NCBI RefSeq assembly: GCF_018294505.1
Contig: NC_057809.1
Span: 511,516,013 to 511,580,012 of the forward strand
Source of the DNA: Triticum aestivum
Lineage: Eukaryota > Streptophyta > Magnoliopsida > Poales > Poaceae
Length of the DNA stretch: 64,000 bases
Reading direction: 5' to 3'
In this document: positions 11,349 through 23,241 of the stretch, one piece after another
Layout: every line of letters starts with the position of its first letter
Numbering within the stretch: the first letter of the stretch is position 1
Position numbers and translations under genes: made by a program
Notes under the pieces: generated by a model
What the model saw: only the letters and a program-made list of their open reading frames with translations
Database searches by the model: none
Told to the model about the DNA's origin: nothing

Positions 11349-13875
11349 TGTAACATCCCAAATTTTCAATTTGGAATGTTATACATTAGATCATCATTGC
11401 ATATCATATTTATTTGCATTTTGGTTGATCCTAGAAATTCTACGCAACTCAAGGACCTTCGGAGAGAGTTGGGGATTTTGTTATTTTCATATTTGAGTTT
11501 TCTCAAATTTTGAAAATAGGATCATTTGATTTTATTTATTTTATCTTCAATTATTTCTATTACAAAAATATGAGAGAGGGAATAAAATGACTTTCCAAAA
11601 AATAAAGAAATATTGAGGATTTAATAATAAAATAAAATAAGATTTTATTTTGGTTTTATTTGCTGTTTTATTTGAATTTAGGAAAAATGCGCGTTTTTCA
11701 AAATTGCATTTAGGCCCCAAATAAATGTTCATCCTGTGCGGCTTGATTTTAGAAGCCGGGGAAAATTTATTTCGGGATTTTTGGAGTCCGTTTAGTATAT
11801 TTTTTTTCTCTGAGCGTAATTATTTAAAAAAAACGCGAACCGACCTACGAGCCGTGTTAGGCCCGGACTCCTCCGGGGGAGGCTTTATATAGCGCCGCCC
11901 CGAGCCCCGCAGCCCACCCGAGCCGCGCCCCAAGCCCACGCCGCCGCCGCCTAAACCCTAGCCGCCGCCACCGACGCCAGCCGCCGCCACCGCCCGCCGG
12001 TTTTTTTTAGAAAACCGTTGGTTTTCACCGGGTTTTTTCGGTTTTTTTAGATTCATTTTTTAGATATATCGGTTTTTTCCCCGGTTTAGTTAATTAGCGA
12101 GCATTCGCTCGTTTGTTCATTTAACGAACGCATTCTTCTTTTAGATCCAGATAACGAATGTTCGTTCGTTAATCTGTTCGTCGTTTTTCTTTTTCTCGGA
12201 TTTGTTCCGCGATTTTTCTGATCGCGATTTCTAATCCGATTTTCGTTTTAGTATACCTTTTCGCTCGTTTATCGAAATCAGGCGATTCAAGCGCCTGGAG
12301 TTTCGTCTCGAAACCCTCTTTCCGTTTAACCAACTCAAACAAGTTTTTGCCTCCGTAAAATTTGACCTAGATCCAGATTAGTAAATGAAGCTTGTTTCTT
12401 TTGCCGTTTGTCTTTCGTTGCTTCGTTCGATTTGGTTCTTTTTGCCAACCGGAGTTCTTAAGTTGAACTTTCTAGTTATATCTCTTATTTGAGTTTTACC
12501 TGTGCATTAGTTGAGTACTTATTGTATGCTTGTTTGTTTGCGATAGAGTACGCGGAGTGCGCCGCTTGCTACTTCGAATTGCTAGGTTTTGCGGATCATC
12601 AGCAATCCAAGTAACACTTGGATCATACTTCCTATTACCCAGTTTTTATTGCATTAGATCAATCCTCAAACATTGCATGATCAGGATCAAATTAAATTGT
12701 GTGTTTGGGAAGTAGATGATGTAGAACCTATTACCTGTTTATATCAAACCTTTGGGAGTTACTTCTACGTTTGCTTATTATGCCATGCTATGCTAGTAGA
12801 CATGGATTGGGTGAGTGTATCCATGACAGATGTGAGATTGTTAAATTAATGGTTTATCTAAGGTGGCAACTTTAATACACATCTGGGTGGATTGAGGCAC
12901 CTGGGTATTCCAGCGATTGCCTGTTTTTCTTTTGGACCGCCACCCAGCCTCAAAGGGATCATGAGATTATTCATACTAGAAACTTCCGTGTGCAGCCACA
13001 AGCTACTATGGGCTCTAGCATAGTTGATTAAGTTGTGCGAACTCTTACAGTGGTAGACTAGCAGATGTAGGGGAAAGTAGGTGTAATGGTCTACCCGATC
13101 GTAAGGTGCTAGCGCTTCTAAAAGACTATGTCTCGGTCATCCGTTTCTCAAACACCATGTAGTGCGAGAATCCCAACGGAGGAGATCGAGACTTATGGGG
13201 AAAAGTGCGCAAACCTCTGCAGAGTGTATAAACTAATCATGGTTAGATGTGTCCCCGGTTATGGACATCTTGAGTATCTAGTACTTGGATTATCATGTGA
13301 ATCTCATCATGTTACTCTAATTAATTTTTGTTGGGTTTTAATGATAATGCTTAATTGGGATTGAGAGGGTGTCTACGCTCTCAATGTTTAACAACCACCA
13401 TGATAGTTAAATAAAATGTATTCCTTTGCAATAGGGAAAAATTGGCTTTACGCAAAACTGTAACCATAGAGCTTGCCACCAGCCAAATATGCATATAGTA
13501 TAGCCTTATTCTTTCATTGCTCTCTATGTGTTACATTGCCAGCATATTCCATGTGCTGACCCGTTTCGGGCTGCAACGTTCATGTTGCAGACTTTTCAGA
13601 CGATAAGTAAGGTGCCTTTAGGTCGTGGTTCTATACTCAATGATGCCGTTGGAGTTGATGGACTCACTTATCTTCCAAGCCTTCCGCTGTTATCGTTATT
13701 AGATGGCCTTAAGCCATATTTATTGTAATAAGTTCTCTTTTGAGACTCTTGATGTAATAAGTGTGTGATTGCTACTCTGTTATAAATTCTTCAAGTATTG
13801 TGTGGTGTCAGCATTACTGATCCAGGGATGACACCGGAGCACAGAGATTGGACCATTTGAGGTCTGGTCGCTACA
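11349..13875 (+). repeat. 3' LTR of chromodomain Gypsy element
   Basis: It starts TGTAACATCCC and ends GTCGCTACA, followed by the TTGTC target duplication. It is slightly shorter than the 5' copy because of small indels in the T-rich and CCG-rich region. Scattered substitutions separate the two LTRs, so the insertion is old enough to have accumulated stops throughout pol. Confidence 0.95.
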
Positions 13876-15659
13876 TTGTCGAAAACATTTTGCGACAATT
13901 CGAGCTTTGTAGATAGTAACACTACTATCAGCGTCTGCCTTCCTCTTGAAGATCCATTTATTCTTAATGACTCACCGATCATAGGGCAAGTTAATCAAAG
14001 TCCATACTTTGTTCTTATATATATGGATCCTATCTCAGATTTCATGGCCTCAAGCCATTTCGCGGAATCTGGGCTCGTCATTGCTTCCTCATAGTTCGTA
14101 GGTTTGTCATGGTCAAGTAACATGACATCCAGAACAGGATTACCGTACCACTCTGGTGCAGATCTCACTCTGGTTGACCTACGAGGTTCGGTAGTAACTT
14201 GATCTGAAGTTACATGATCATCATCATTAGCTTCCTCACTAATTGGTGTAGGAGTCATAGGAACAGATTTCTGTGATGAACTACTTTCCAATAAGGGAGC
14301 AGGTACAGTTACCTCATCAAGTTCTACTTTCCTCCCACTCACTTCTTTCGAGAGAAACTCCTTCTCTAGAAAGGATCCATTCTTAGCAATGAATGTCTTG
14401 CCTTTGAATCTGTGATAGAAGGTGTACCCAACTGTCTCCTTTGGGTATCCTATGAAGACACGTTTCTTCGATTTGGGTTTGAGCTTATCAGGATGAAAAA
14501 TTTTCACATAAGTATCGCAACCCCAAACTTTAGGAAACGATAACTTTGGTTTCTTGCCAAACCATAGTTCATATGGCGTCGTCTCAACGGATTTAGATGG
14601 TGCCCTATTTAACGTGAATGCAACTGTCTCTAATGCATAACCCCAAAATGATAGTGGTAAATCGGTAAGAGACATCATAGATTGCACCATATCTAATAAA
14701 GTACGGTTACGATGTTCGGACACACCATTACGCTATGGTGTTCCAGGTGGCGTGAGTTGTGAAACCATTCCGCATTGTTTCAAATGAAGACCAAAATCAT
14801 AACTCAAATATTCTCCTCCATGATCAGATCATAGAAACTTTATTTTATTGTTACGATGATTTTCCACTTCACTATGAAATTATTTGAACTTTTCAAATGT
14901 TTCAGATTTATGTTTCATCAAGAAGATATAACCATATCTTACTCAAATCATCTGTGAAGGTCAGAAAATAACGATACCTGCCGCGAGCCTCAACACTCAT
15001 CGGACTGCATACAGCAGTATGTATTATTTCCAACAAGTCTATTGCTCGCTCCATTGTTCCGGAGAACGGAGTCTCAGTCATCTTGCCCATGAGGCATGGT
15101 TCACAAGCATCAACTGATTCATAATCAAGTGATTCCAAAAGCCCATCAGCATGGATTTTCTTCATGTGCTTTACACCAATATGACCTAAACGGTAGTGAC
15201 ACAAATAAGTTGCACTATCATTATTAACTTTGCATATTTTGGCTTCAATTTTATGAATATGTGTATCACTACAATCGAGATTCAATAAACCATTCACCTT
15301 GGGTGTATGACCATGGAAGGTTTTATTCATGTAAACAGAACAACAATTATTGTCTCACTTTAAATTAATAAACGTATTGCAATAAACATGATCAAGTCAT
15401 ATTCATGCTTAATGCAAACACCAAATAACATTTATTTAGGTTCAACACTAATCCTGAAAGTATAGGGAGTGTGTGATGATGATCATATCAATCTTGGAAC
15501 CACTTCCAACACACATCGTCACTTTACCCTTAACTAGTCTTTGTTCATTCTACAACTCCTGTTTCGTGTTACTAATCTCAGCAACTGAACTAGTATCAAA
15601 TACTGAGGGGTTGCTATAAACACTAGTAAAGTACACATCAATAACATATATATCAAATA
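13876..15659 (-). pseudogene. Copia protease-integrase-RT remnant
   Basis: Minus-strand pieces in changing frames. The protease region (near 15575-15610) has lost the canonical DTGA (FDTSSVA is seen). The integrase zinc region is near 15075-15215 (RLGHIGVKHMKK, then CEPC). Integrase core and C-terminal part are in the open stretch 14723-13995 (NRTLLDMVQSMM, PYELWFGKKPK), which runs on into the start of reverse transcriptase. Frames break near 14730, 14900 and 15350. The corresponding intact region of the Angela-type element is 51570-53200. It is a dead copy. Confidence 0.9.
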
Positions 15660-16439
15660 TACCTTTGTTCACTTTGCCATCCTTCTTATCTGCCAAATAC
15701 TTGGGGCAGTTCTGCTTCCAGTGACCATTCCCTTTGCAGTAGAAGCACTTAGTCTCGGGCTTAGGTCTGCTTCTTCACTTGAGCAACAACTTGCTTTCCG
15801 TTCTTCTTGAAGTTCCCCTTCTTCCCTTTGCCCTTTTCTTGAAACTAGTGGTCTTATCAACCATCAACACTTGATGCTTTTCTTGATTTCTACCTCCGTC
15901 GATTTAAGCATCACGAAGAGATTGGGAATCGTTTCCGTTATCCCTTGCATATTATAGTTCATCACGAAGTTTCAGTAACTTGGTGATAGTGAATAGAGAA
16001 CTCTGTCAATCACTATCTTATCTGGAAGATTAACTCCCACTTGATTCAAGTGATTGTAGTACTCAGACATTCTGAGCACATGCTCACTAGCTGAGCTATT
16101 CTCCTCCATCTTGTAGGCAAAGTGCTTGTCAAAGGTGTCATACCTTTCGACATGGGCATGAGTTTGAAATACTAATTTCAACTCATGGAACATCTCATAT
16201 GCTCCGTCGCATTCAAAACGTCTTTGAAGCCCCGATTCTAAGCCGTAAAGCATGGTGCACTAAACTATCAAGTAGTCATCATATCGAGCTCGCCAAACGT
16301 TCATAACGTCTGCATCTGCTCCTGCAATCGGTCTGTCACCTAGCGGTGCATCAAGGACATAATTCTTCTGTGCAGCAATGAGGATAATCCTCAGATCACG
16401 GATCCAATCCGCATCATTGCTACTAACATCTTTCAACAT
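15660..16439 (-). pseudogene. Copia gag remnant
   Basis: An ATG at 16439 begins a frame encoding DWIRDLRIILIAAQKNY, close to the Angela-type gag (50683 onward). A TAG at 16260-16262 interrupts it where the Angela-type copy has CAG. The frame reopens at 16253-15972 (LYGLESGLQRRFECDGAYEMF) and is then shifted. A CCHC zinc-knuckle region is recognisable in another frame near 15700-15750. Gag would package element RNA, but the reading frame is broken at least twice. Confidence 0.9.
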
Positions 16440-17680
16440 AGTTTTTATCTAGGAACATATCAAAAATAAACGAGGAGCTACATCACAAGCTATTGATCTA
16501 CAATATAGATATGCAAATACTATCAGGACTAAGTTCATGATAAATTAAAGTTCAATTAATCAAATTACTTAAGAACTCCCACTTAGATAGATATCCCTCT
16601 AATCATGTAAGTGATCACGTGATCCAAATCAACTAAACCATAACCGATCATCACGTGAGATGGAGTAGTTTTCAATGGTGAACATCTCTATGTTGATCAT
16701 ATCTACTATATGACTCATGCTCGACCTTTCAGTCTCAGTGTTCCGAGGCCATATCTGCATATGCTAGGCTCGTCAAGTTTAACCCGAGTATTCTGCGTGT
16801 GCAAAACTGTCTTACACCCATTGTAGATGAACGTTGAGCTTATCACACCCGATCATCACGTGGTGTCTCGACACGACGAACTTTGGCAACGGTGCATACT
16901 CAGGGAGAACACTTTTACCTTGAAATTTAGTGAGAGATCATCTTATAATGCTACCGTCAAACAAAGCAAAATAAGATGCATAAAGGATAAAGATCACATG
17001 CAATCAATATAAGTGATATGATATGGCCATCATCATCTTGTGCCTTTGATCTCCATCTCCAAAGCACCATCATGCTCACCATCGTCACCGGCGCGACACC
17101 TTGATCTCCATCGTAGCATCGTTGTCGTCTCGCCATCTTATTGCTTCTACGACTATCGCTACCGCTTAGTGATAAAGTAAAGCAATTACAGAGCAATTGC
17201 ATTGCATACAATAAAGCGACAACCATATGGCTCCTGCCAGTTGCCGATAACTCCGTTATAAAACATGATCATCTCATACAATAAATATAGCATCATGTCT
17301 TGACCATATCACATCACAACATGCCCTGCAAAAACAAGTTAGACGTCCTCTACTTTGTTGTTGCAAGTTTTACATGGCTGCTACGGGCTGAGCAAGAACC
17401 GTTCTTACCTACGCATCAAAACCACAATGATAGTTCGTCAAGCTAGTGTTGTTTTAACCTTCACAAGGACCGGGCATAGCCACACTCGGTTCAACTAAAG
17501 TTGGAGAAAAGCACACCGATATAACCAGTCTCGCGTAAGCGTACGCGTAATGTCGGTCCGGGCCGCTTCATCCAACAATACCGCCAAACCAAAGTATGAC
17601 ATGTTGGTAAGCAGTATGACTTGTATCGCCCACAACTCACTTGTGTTCTACTCGTGCATATAACATCTACGCATAAACCT
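16440..17680 (-). other. 5' leader of minus-strand Copia element
   Basis: This 1.2-kb stretch between the primer-binding site and gag has no supported coding frame. It shares blocks with the leader of the Angela-type element (49402-50682), such as the segment on crossing to gag with CACGTGATGATCGG-like motifs. Such leaders carry packaging and dimerisation signals in this family (established for BARE-type elements), but none is mapped here. Confidence 0.75.
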
Positions 17681-17693
17681 GGCTCTGATGCCA
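17681..17693 (-). other. Primer-binding site of minus-strand Copia element
   Basis: The minus strand reads TGGCATCAGAGCC next to the 5' LTR end, a one-base variant of the site complementary to initiator tRNA-Met. Confidence 0.85.
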
Positions 17694-17694
17694 C

Positions 17695-19393
17695 TGTTGG
17701 GGAACGTAGTAATTAAAAAAATTCCTACGCACACGCAAGATCATTGTGATGCATAGCAACAAAGGGGGAGAGTGTCGTCCACGTACCCTCGTAGACCGTT
17801 AAGCGGAAGCGTTATGACAACGCGGTTGATGTAGTCGTACGTCTTCACGATCGACCGATCCTCAGTACCGAACGTACGGCACCTCCGCGTTCAGCACACG
17901 TTCAGCTCGGTGACGTCCCGTGAACTCACGATCCAGTAGAGCTCGAGGAAGAGTTTCGTCAGCACGACGGTGTGGTGACGATGTTGATGAAGCTACCATC
18001 GCAGGGCTTCGCCTAAGCACCGCTACAGTATGACCGAGGTGGATTATGGTGGAGGGGGCACCGCACACGGTTGGGAGAGATCAATGATCAACTTGTGTGT
18101 TCTAGGGTGCCCCCTGCCCCCGTATATAAAGGAGCAAGGGGGGAGGCCGGCCGGACCTCCTAGGGTGAGCCAGGAGGAGTCATCCTCCTCCTAGTAGGAG
18201 TAGGACTCCCCTTTCCTACTCCTACTAGGAGGAGGAAAGGAAGGGGGAATGGGAGAAGGAAGGAGAGGGAGGAAAGGAGGAAAGGGGGGCTGACCCCCTA
18301 GTCCAATTCGGTTTGGGCTAGGGGGGCCATGCGCCCTACCTCCTCTCTTCCACCACTTGGCCCATGAGGCCCAATACTTCTTCCTCGTATTCCCGTAACT
18401 CCCCGGTACTCCGAAAAATACCCGAATCACTCGGAACCTTTCCGATGTCCGAATATAGTCGTCCAATATATCGATATTTACATCTCGACCATTTCGAGAC
18501 TCCTCGTCATGTCCCCGATCTCATCCGGGATTCCGAACTACCTTCGGTACATCAAATCACATAAACTAATAATACCGATCGTCACCGAACTTTAAGCGTG
18601 CGGACCCTACGGGTTCGAGAACTATGTAGACATGACCGAGACTCGTCTCCGGTCAATAACCAATAGCGGAACCTGGATGCTCATATTGGTTCCTACATAT
18701 CCTACATATCCTTTGTCATCGGTATGTTACTTGTTCGAGTTTCGATCGTCGGTATCTTAATACCTAGTTCAATCTCATTACCGACAAGTCTCTTTACTCA
18801 TTCCTTAATGCACTGTCCTGCAACTAACTCATTAGTTGCATTGCTTGCAAGGCTTATAGTGATGTGCATTACCAAGAGGGCCCAGAGATACCTCTCTGAC
18901 AATCGAAGTGAAAAATCCTAATCTCAATTTATGCCAACTCAACAAGTACCATCGGAGACACCTGTAGAGCACCTTTATAATCACCCAGTTACGTTGTGAC
19001 GTTTGGTAGGACACAAAGTGTCCCTCCAGTAATCGGGAGTAACATAATCTCATAGTCATAGGAACATGTATAAGTCATGAAGAAAGCAATAACAGTAAAC
19101 TAAAACGATCAAGTGCTAAGCTAACGGAATGGGTCATGTCAATCACATCATTCTCCTAATGATGTGATCCCGTTTATCGAATGACAACTCATGTATATGG
19201 TTATGAAACATAACCATCTTTGGTTAACGAGCTAGTCAAGTAGAGGCATACTAGTGACACTCTGTTTGTCTATGTATTCACACATGTATTATGTTTCCGG
19301 TTAATACAATTCTAGCATGAATAATAAACATTTATCATGAAATAAGGAAATAAATAATAACTTTATTATTGCCTCCAGGGCATATTTCCTTCA
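17695..19393 (-). repeat. 5' LTR of minus-strand Copia element
   Basis: On the minus strand it starts TGAAGGAAATATGCCCTGG and ends GTTCCCCAACA, matching the Angela/BARE LTR design. A TATA box on the minus strand lies at about 18121-18128 (TTTATATACG). A perfect 23-bp inverted repeat lies just upstream of it. The other LTR is beyond the left edge. Confidence 0.93.
18183..18236. other. Perfect 23-bp inverted repeat in Copia LTR
   Basis: Arms at 18183-18205 and 18214-18236 are exact reverse complements (left arm starts TCCTCCTCCTAGTAG) around an 8-base loop CTCCCCTT. It sits about 60 bp upstream of the LTR TATA box in element orientation, so it is upstream of the transcription start and would act as DNA unless read-through occurs. 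Confidence 0.9.
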
Positions 19394-19785
19394 GTCTCCT
19401 CATTCATAACATAACCTTCTGGTACCTTAGGCAATTCATATCTAGGAGTGCTAGTTCTAGCAGGTGTTTCAGGAGATTCAGTTTCAAGCTCATCATCAGA
19501 TTCAACAACATCATGTTGTATTACTCTAGCAATTTGTTTATCAAGAAATTCACCAAGTGGCACATCATCATTATCAAGCAAGGTACTAGCATCATCATAA
19601 GCATTATCCACAACAGAAGTAGTATCATCAATAACTTGCGACATATCAGAATTAATAGCATGTGGTGGTGTTGCAAGTTTACTCATAACAGCAGGTGAAT
19701 CTAAAGCAGAACTGGATGGCAGTTCCTTACCTCCCCTCGTCCTTGAGGGAAATATCTTAGTCTTAGGATCCTTCAAATTCTTCAT
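19394..19785 (-). pseudogene. N-terminal fragment of G3 first coding region (gag side)
   Basis: From ATG 19785 (minus) an open frame of about 130 codons runs to the Copia insertion point. The product is acidic and serine/threonine-rich with a basic start (MKNLKDPKTKIFPSRTRGG) and no domain I can name. Its position right after the primer-binding site makes it the start of gag or a gag-leader protein. It is truncated by the inserted LTR, which supplies the last few codons before a chance stop. Confidence 0.75.
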
Positions 19786-19834
19786 AGTGATAATATGATA
19801 ATAATCCCAAGTGACTCAACAAATATAGCTATGC

Positions 19835-19852
19835 TCCCCGGCAACGGCGCCA
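19835..19852 (-). other. Primer-binding site (tRNA-Asp) of G3
   Basis: The plus strand reads TCCCCGGCAACGGCGCCA, the 3' end of plant tRNA-Asp including CCA. The minus-strand RNA would therefore pair with that tRNA. It lies 11 bases from the LTR, as in element B. Confidence 0.9.
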
Positions 19853-19863
19853 GAAAAAGGTCT

Positions 19864-21281
19864 TGATAACCCACAAGTATAGGGGATCACAACAATTTTC
19901 GAGGGTAAAGTATTCAACCCAAATTTATAGATTCGACACAAGGGGAGCCAAAGAATATTTGAAGGTATTAGCAGCTGAGTTGTCAATTCAACCACACATG
20001 GAGATTAATTATCTGCAGCAAAGTGATCAGTATCAAAGTAGTTTGATAGTTTTGATAGTAGTGACAGCAGCAACAGTAACACTAACAGTGATAGCAGTAA
20101 TTTTGTAGGAAGTGTAACAGTGATGATAGCAGTAGTAACTTAGCAGAAATAGTATAGGATTAATTTGTATGCATTGGATCAGTGACTTGTTGGATGATAT
20201 TCATCATGAGACAGTTATAACATAGGGCGATATGGCACTAGCTCCAGTTCGTCAATATAATGTAGGCATATATTCCGTAAATAGTCATACGTGCTTATGG
20301 AAAGAACTTGCATGACATCTTTTGTCCTACCCTCCCGTGGCAGCGGGGTCCTAATGGAAACTAAGGGATATTAAGGCCTCCTTTTAATAGAGAACCGAAA
20401 CAAAGCATTAACACATAGTGAATACATGAACTCCTCAAACTACGATCATCACCGGGAGTGGTCCCGACTATTGTCACTCCGGGGTTGCCGGATCATAACA
20501 CATAGTAGGTGACTATAACTTGCAAGATCGGATCTAGAACATGAATATAATGGTGATAACATAAACGGTTCAGATCTGATATCATGGCACCCGGGCCCAA
20601 AGTGACAAGCATTAAGCATGGCAAAGTCATAGCAACATCAATCTTAGAACATAGTGGATACTAGCGATCAAGTCCTAACAAAACTAACTCGATTACATGA
20701 TGAATCTCATCCAACTCCTCACCGACCAGCAAGCCTATGAAGGAATTACTCACTCCCGGTGGGAAGCATCATGGAATTGGCGATGGAGAAGGATTGGTGA
20801 TGATGAAGAACGGATATTCCCCCCTCTCCGGAGCCCCAAATGGACTTCAGATTTGGCCTCCCGATGAAGAACATGAGGTGACGGCGGTTCTGTCTCATGG
20901 ATCGCGATAATTCTTTCTCCCTAATTTTTTCTCTCTGAAAAATAGGGTTTTATAGCGTCGGTTTCAGGGTCTGCGGGGCCACCAGGTGGGGACAAACCAC
21001 CTAAGCGCGCCAGGAGAGGGGGGCGTGCCCTGGTGGGTTGTGCCCACCCAGGTACCCCTCCCCAGCAGGTCTTGGCTCCAGAAATTCTTATTTATTATAT
21101 AAAAATTCTTTGCGAAGTTTCATTCCATTCTGAGAACTTTTATTTCTGCACAAAAACAACACCATGGTAGTTCTGCTGAAAATAACGTCAGTCCAGGGTT
21201 AGTTTCATTCAAATCATGCAAATTAGAGTCCAAAACAAGAGGAAAAGCGTTAGGAAAAGTAGATACGTTGGAGACGTATCA
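19864..21281 (-). repeat. 5' LTR of G3
   Basis: Inverted LTR of 1.42 kb; on the minus strand it starts TGATACGTCTCCAACG and ends GGGTTATCA. It aligns along its length with the 3' LTR of G1 (1766-3166), with many substitutions. Confidence 0.92.
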
Positions 21282-21833
21282 ATCTCCAAGAATAACGAGG
21301 AGAATATGGTATTGAGAATCAAAGAGAGAGAAGAAGCCATCTAGCTACTAGCTATGGACCCGTAGGTCTGAGCTAAACTACTCACACTTCATCAGAAGGG
21401 CAATAGAGTTGATGTAGAAGCCCTCCGTGATCGAATCCCCCTCTGGCAGGATGTCGGAAAAGGCCCTAAGATGGGATCTCATGGGAACAGAAGGTTGCGG
21501 CGGTGGAAAAGTGCTTTCTTGGATGCCTCTGGTGGTTTGGGAATATATTGAATATATAGGAGGAAGATCTAGGTCAGGGGGTCACCGAGGGGCCCATAAG
21601 GCAGGGGGCGTGCCCTCCCCCCCTTGTCGCCGCCTCGTGGCTCTTGTGACTTAAACTCCAAGTCTCTGGGGTGTCTTCTGGTCCAATAAAAATCATCACA
21701 AAGGTTTTATTATGTTTGGACTCCGTTTGGTATTCCTTTTCTGCGAAGCTCAAAAACAAAGAAAAAACAGAAACTGGCACTAGGCTCTAGGTTAATAAGT
21801 TAGTCCCAAAAATAATATAAAATAACATATTAA
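21282..21833 (-). repeat. Truncated inverted LTR fragment (element H, left piece)
   Basis: It resembles the LTRs of elements A and B read on the minus strand (for example CCATCTAGCTACTA, CTACTCACAC and TTTCTGCG blocks in the same order). G3 cuts its left side. Its right side stops short of the LTR terminus and joins directly to the middle of another LTR copy. Confidence 0.8.
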
Positions 21834-22881
21834 TCCACCACTATTATTCCACCCCGAAATCGTTATCCAGCATGCATTATTAAGTTTAATGAAAATGGAG
21901 TAACGCAATATGCAATATGACATGATGTAGATAGAAAGAAATCTAGCAATAAGATTAAACCTCATCGTTTTATCCTTTGTGGCAACAATACAAATACGTG
22001 TCTTGTCCCTTTCTGTCACCGAGATATAGAATGCCGCAAGATTGAACCAACTACTATGCACCACCCCTCGAAGAATTACCATCAATCTTGGCGAGAGAAG
22101 ACAAATAAATCGGAAAAGCATACATAGCTACTCAATTACACATCAAAGAAACTTCAAAAGATTCAATTGTATTCAATGAAAAAAATGATCATAGATCCAT
22201 AATTCATCCAATCCCAACAAACACACCAAAAGAATTACATCAGATTGATCGCAGAAGAGATCCTTGTATTGAAGATCCAAAAGAGTGAGAGAAAAACCAT
22301 CTAGCTACTACTATGGCCCCGTAGGTCCTGAAAGAACTACTCACACATCATTATGGAGTCAAGAAGGCTGATGAAGAGGCCTCTCATGGTGGCTTCCCCC
22401 TCTGACAGAGCACCGAAATAGGGTTCCAAATGGGATCGTTTCGGTATAGAGGCTTACGACAGCGATAAAATTCTCTCATCTGTCTCTCTCAGGGTTTCAG
22501 GAATTATGGAATTTATAGGTGGAGGAATTAGGTCAAATGGAGTAGCAGGGGGGGCCCACAAGCCTAGATGGCGCGATCACCCCCTGGTCATGCCACCTGC
22601 CCTTGTGGCTGGCTTGTGGGTCCTCTCGTGGTATCCCAAAGCTTCTAGGGTCCTTCGTTTTCTAGAAAAATCGTCAAAAGTCGGCATCGTACTTCTTGGA
22701 CCTTCCTAGATATTGCTTTTCTGCGAAACCAAAAAACAAGCAAAAAATACAAACTAGCACTGGGCACTAAATTAATAGGTTAGTCTAGAAAAATAATATA
22801 AATTAATATAAAAATCATATAAAAGTGATAATATAATAGCATTAAACAATAAAAAAAGATAGATATGTCTGAGATGTATCA
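21834..22881 (-). repeat. Truncated inverted LTR fragment (element H, right piece)
   Basis: It begins inside the LTR (ATCCAGCATGCAT block) and runs to the LTR terminus GAGATGTATCA at 22881. With the left piece it repeats the CCATCTAGCTACTA block, so two LTR copies are represented. The missing internal region and LTR parts point to a deletion between the two LTRs of one element. Confidence 0.8.
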
Positions 22882-23130
22882 CACATGCATGCCGATAAGC
22901 TCGTAGATAAGCTTCAGCGACATACCGGTGTCGCTACTCTCCACCTTGTGCCCCACCCTCAGGGAAGCCATCGACCAACATCGGGGCCGCTTGATGACGG
23001 AGGAGGGCAGAACCAATGTTCACCTCCGATAACCCCCTATGGCGAGATATACTATAAGAGGAGCACGGACGTCGGCTTCAACACCACAAGGGTACACGCT
23101 ACCGGACCGATTCAACGCCGTGATGCGATG

Positions 23131-23211
23131 TTGTTGGGAAACATAGTAGAAAACAAAACAAAATCACACCTACGCACAACCAGGACCAATATGAAGACAC
23201 ATAACAGGTTG
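23131..23211 (-). repeat. Possible decayed Copia LTR end
   Basis: TGTTGGGAAACATAGTAG followed by CACCTACGCACAA resembles the inverted Angela-like LTR end at 17695-17740 (TGTTGGGGAACGTAG, then CCTACGCACACG). Similarity fades after about 60 bp. It may be an ancient LTR fragment. Confidence 0.45.
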
Positions 23212-23241
23212 TGATCATGATCATGTAGTTGATCATGATCA
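23212..23241. repeat. Two identical 12-bp palindromes in tandem
   Basis: TGATCATGATCA occurs at 23212-23223 and 23230-23241, separated by TGTAGT. Each copy is its own reverse complement. CAATATGAAGA lies near both sides, so a short local duplication is likely. Confidence 0.8.

Larger units (their letters stand above)
3307..13875 (+). mobile_element. Complete chromodomain Gypsy element (Tekay/Del-like)
   Basis: The element is bounded by TTGTC target duplications (3302-3306 and 13876-13880), so both ends are certain. In order it has: a 2.58-kb 5' LTR, a primer-binding site for initiator tRNA-Met, an extra upstream reading frame, gag, protease, reverse transcriptase, RNase H, integrase with a C-terminal chromodomain-like region, a polypurine tract and a 2.53-kb 3' LTR. 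Long LTRs, the Met primer site and the chromodomain place it among chromoviruses, most likely the Tekay/Del clade (inference). All coding parts carry stops or frameshifts, so it is not autonomous now. Confidence 0.96.
13876..19393 (-). mobile_element. Copia LTR retrotransposon (Angela/BARE-like), minus strand, 5' part
   Basis: On the minus strand: a 5' LTR (17695-19393), a Met-type primer-binding site, a 1.2-kb leader, gag, protease, integrase and the start of reverse transcriptase. It continues at 3167-3306 across the chromodomain Gypsy insertion and then past the left edge across G1. The gag/pol order and sequence follow the Angela-type element at 47655-56419. It is inserted in the gag region of Gypsy element G3; the right target duplication would be GTCTC (19394-19398). 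Stops and frameshifts are numerous. Confidence 0.93.
19394..21281 (-). mobile_element. Gypsy LTR retrotransposon, Athila-like, 5' part (G3)
   Basis: On the minus strand: 5' LTR, tRNA-Asp primer-binding site and the start of the first coding region, cut by the Copia insertion at 19393/19394. The remainder continues beyond the left edge. The right target duplication would be ATCTC (21282-21286). The LTR belongs to the same family as G1. Confidence 0.92.
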
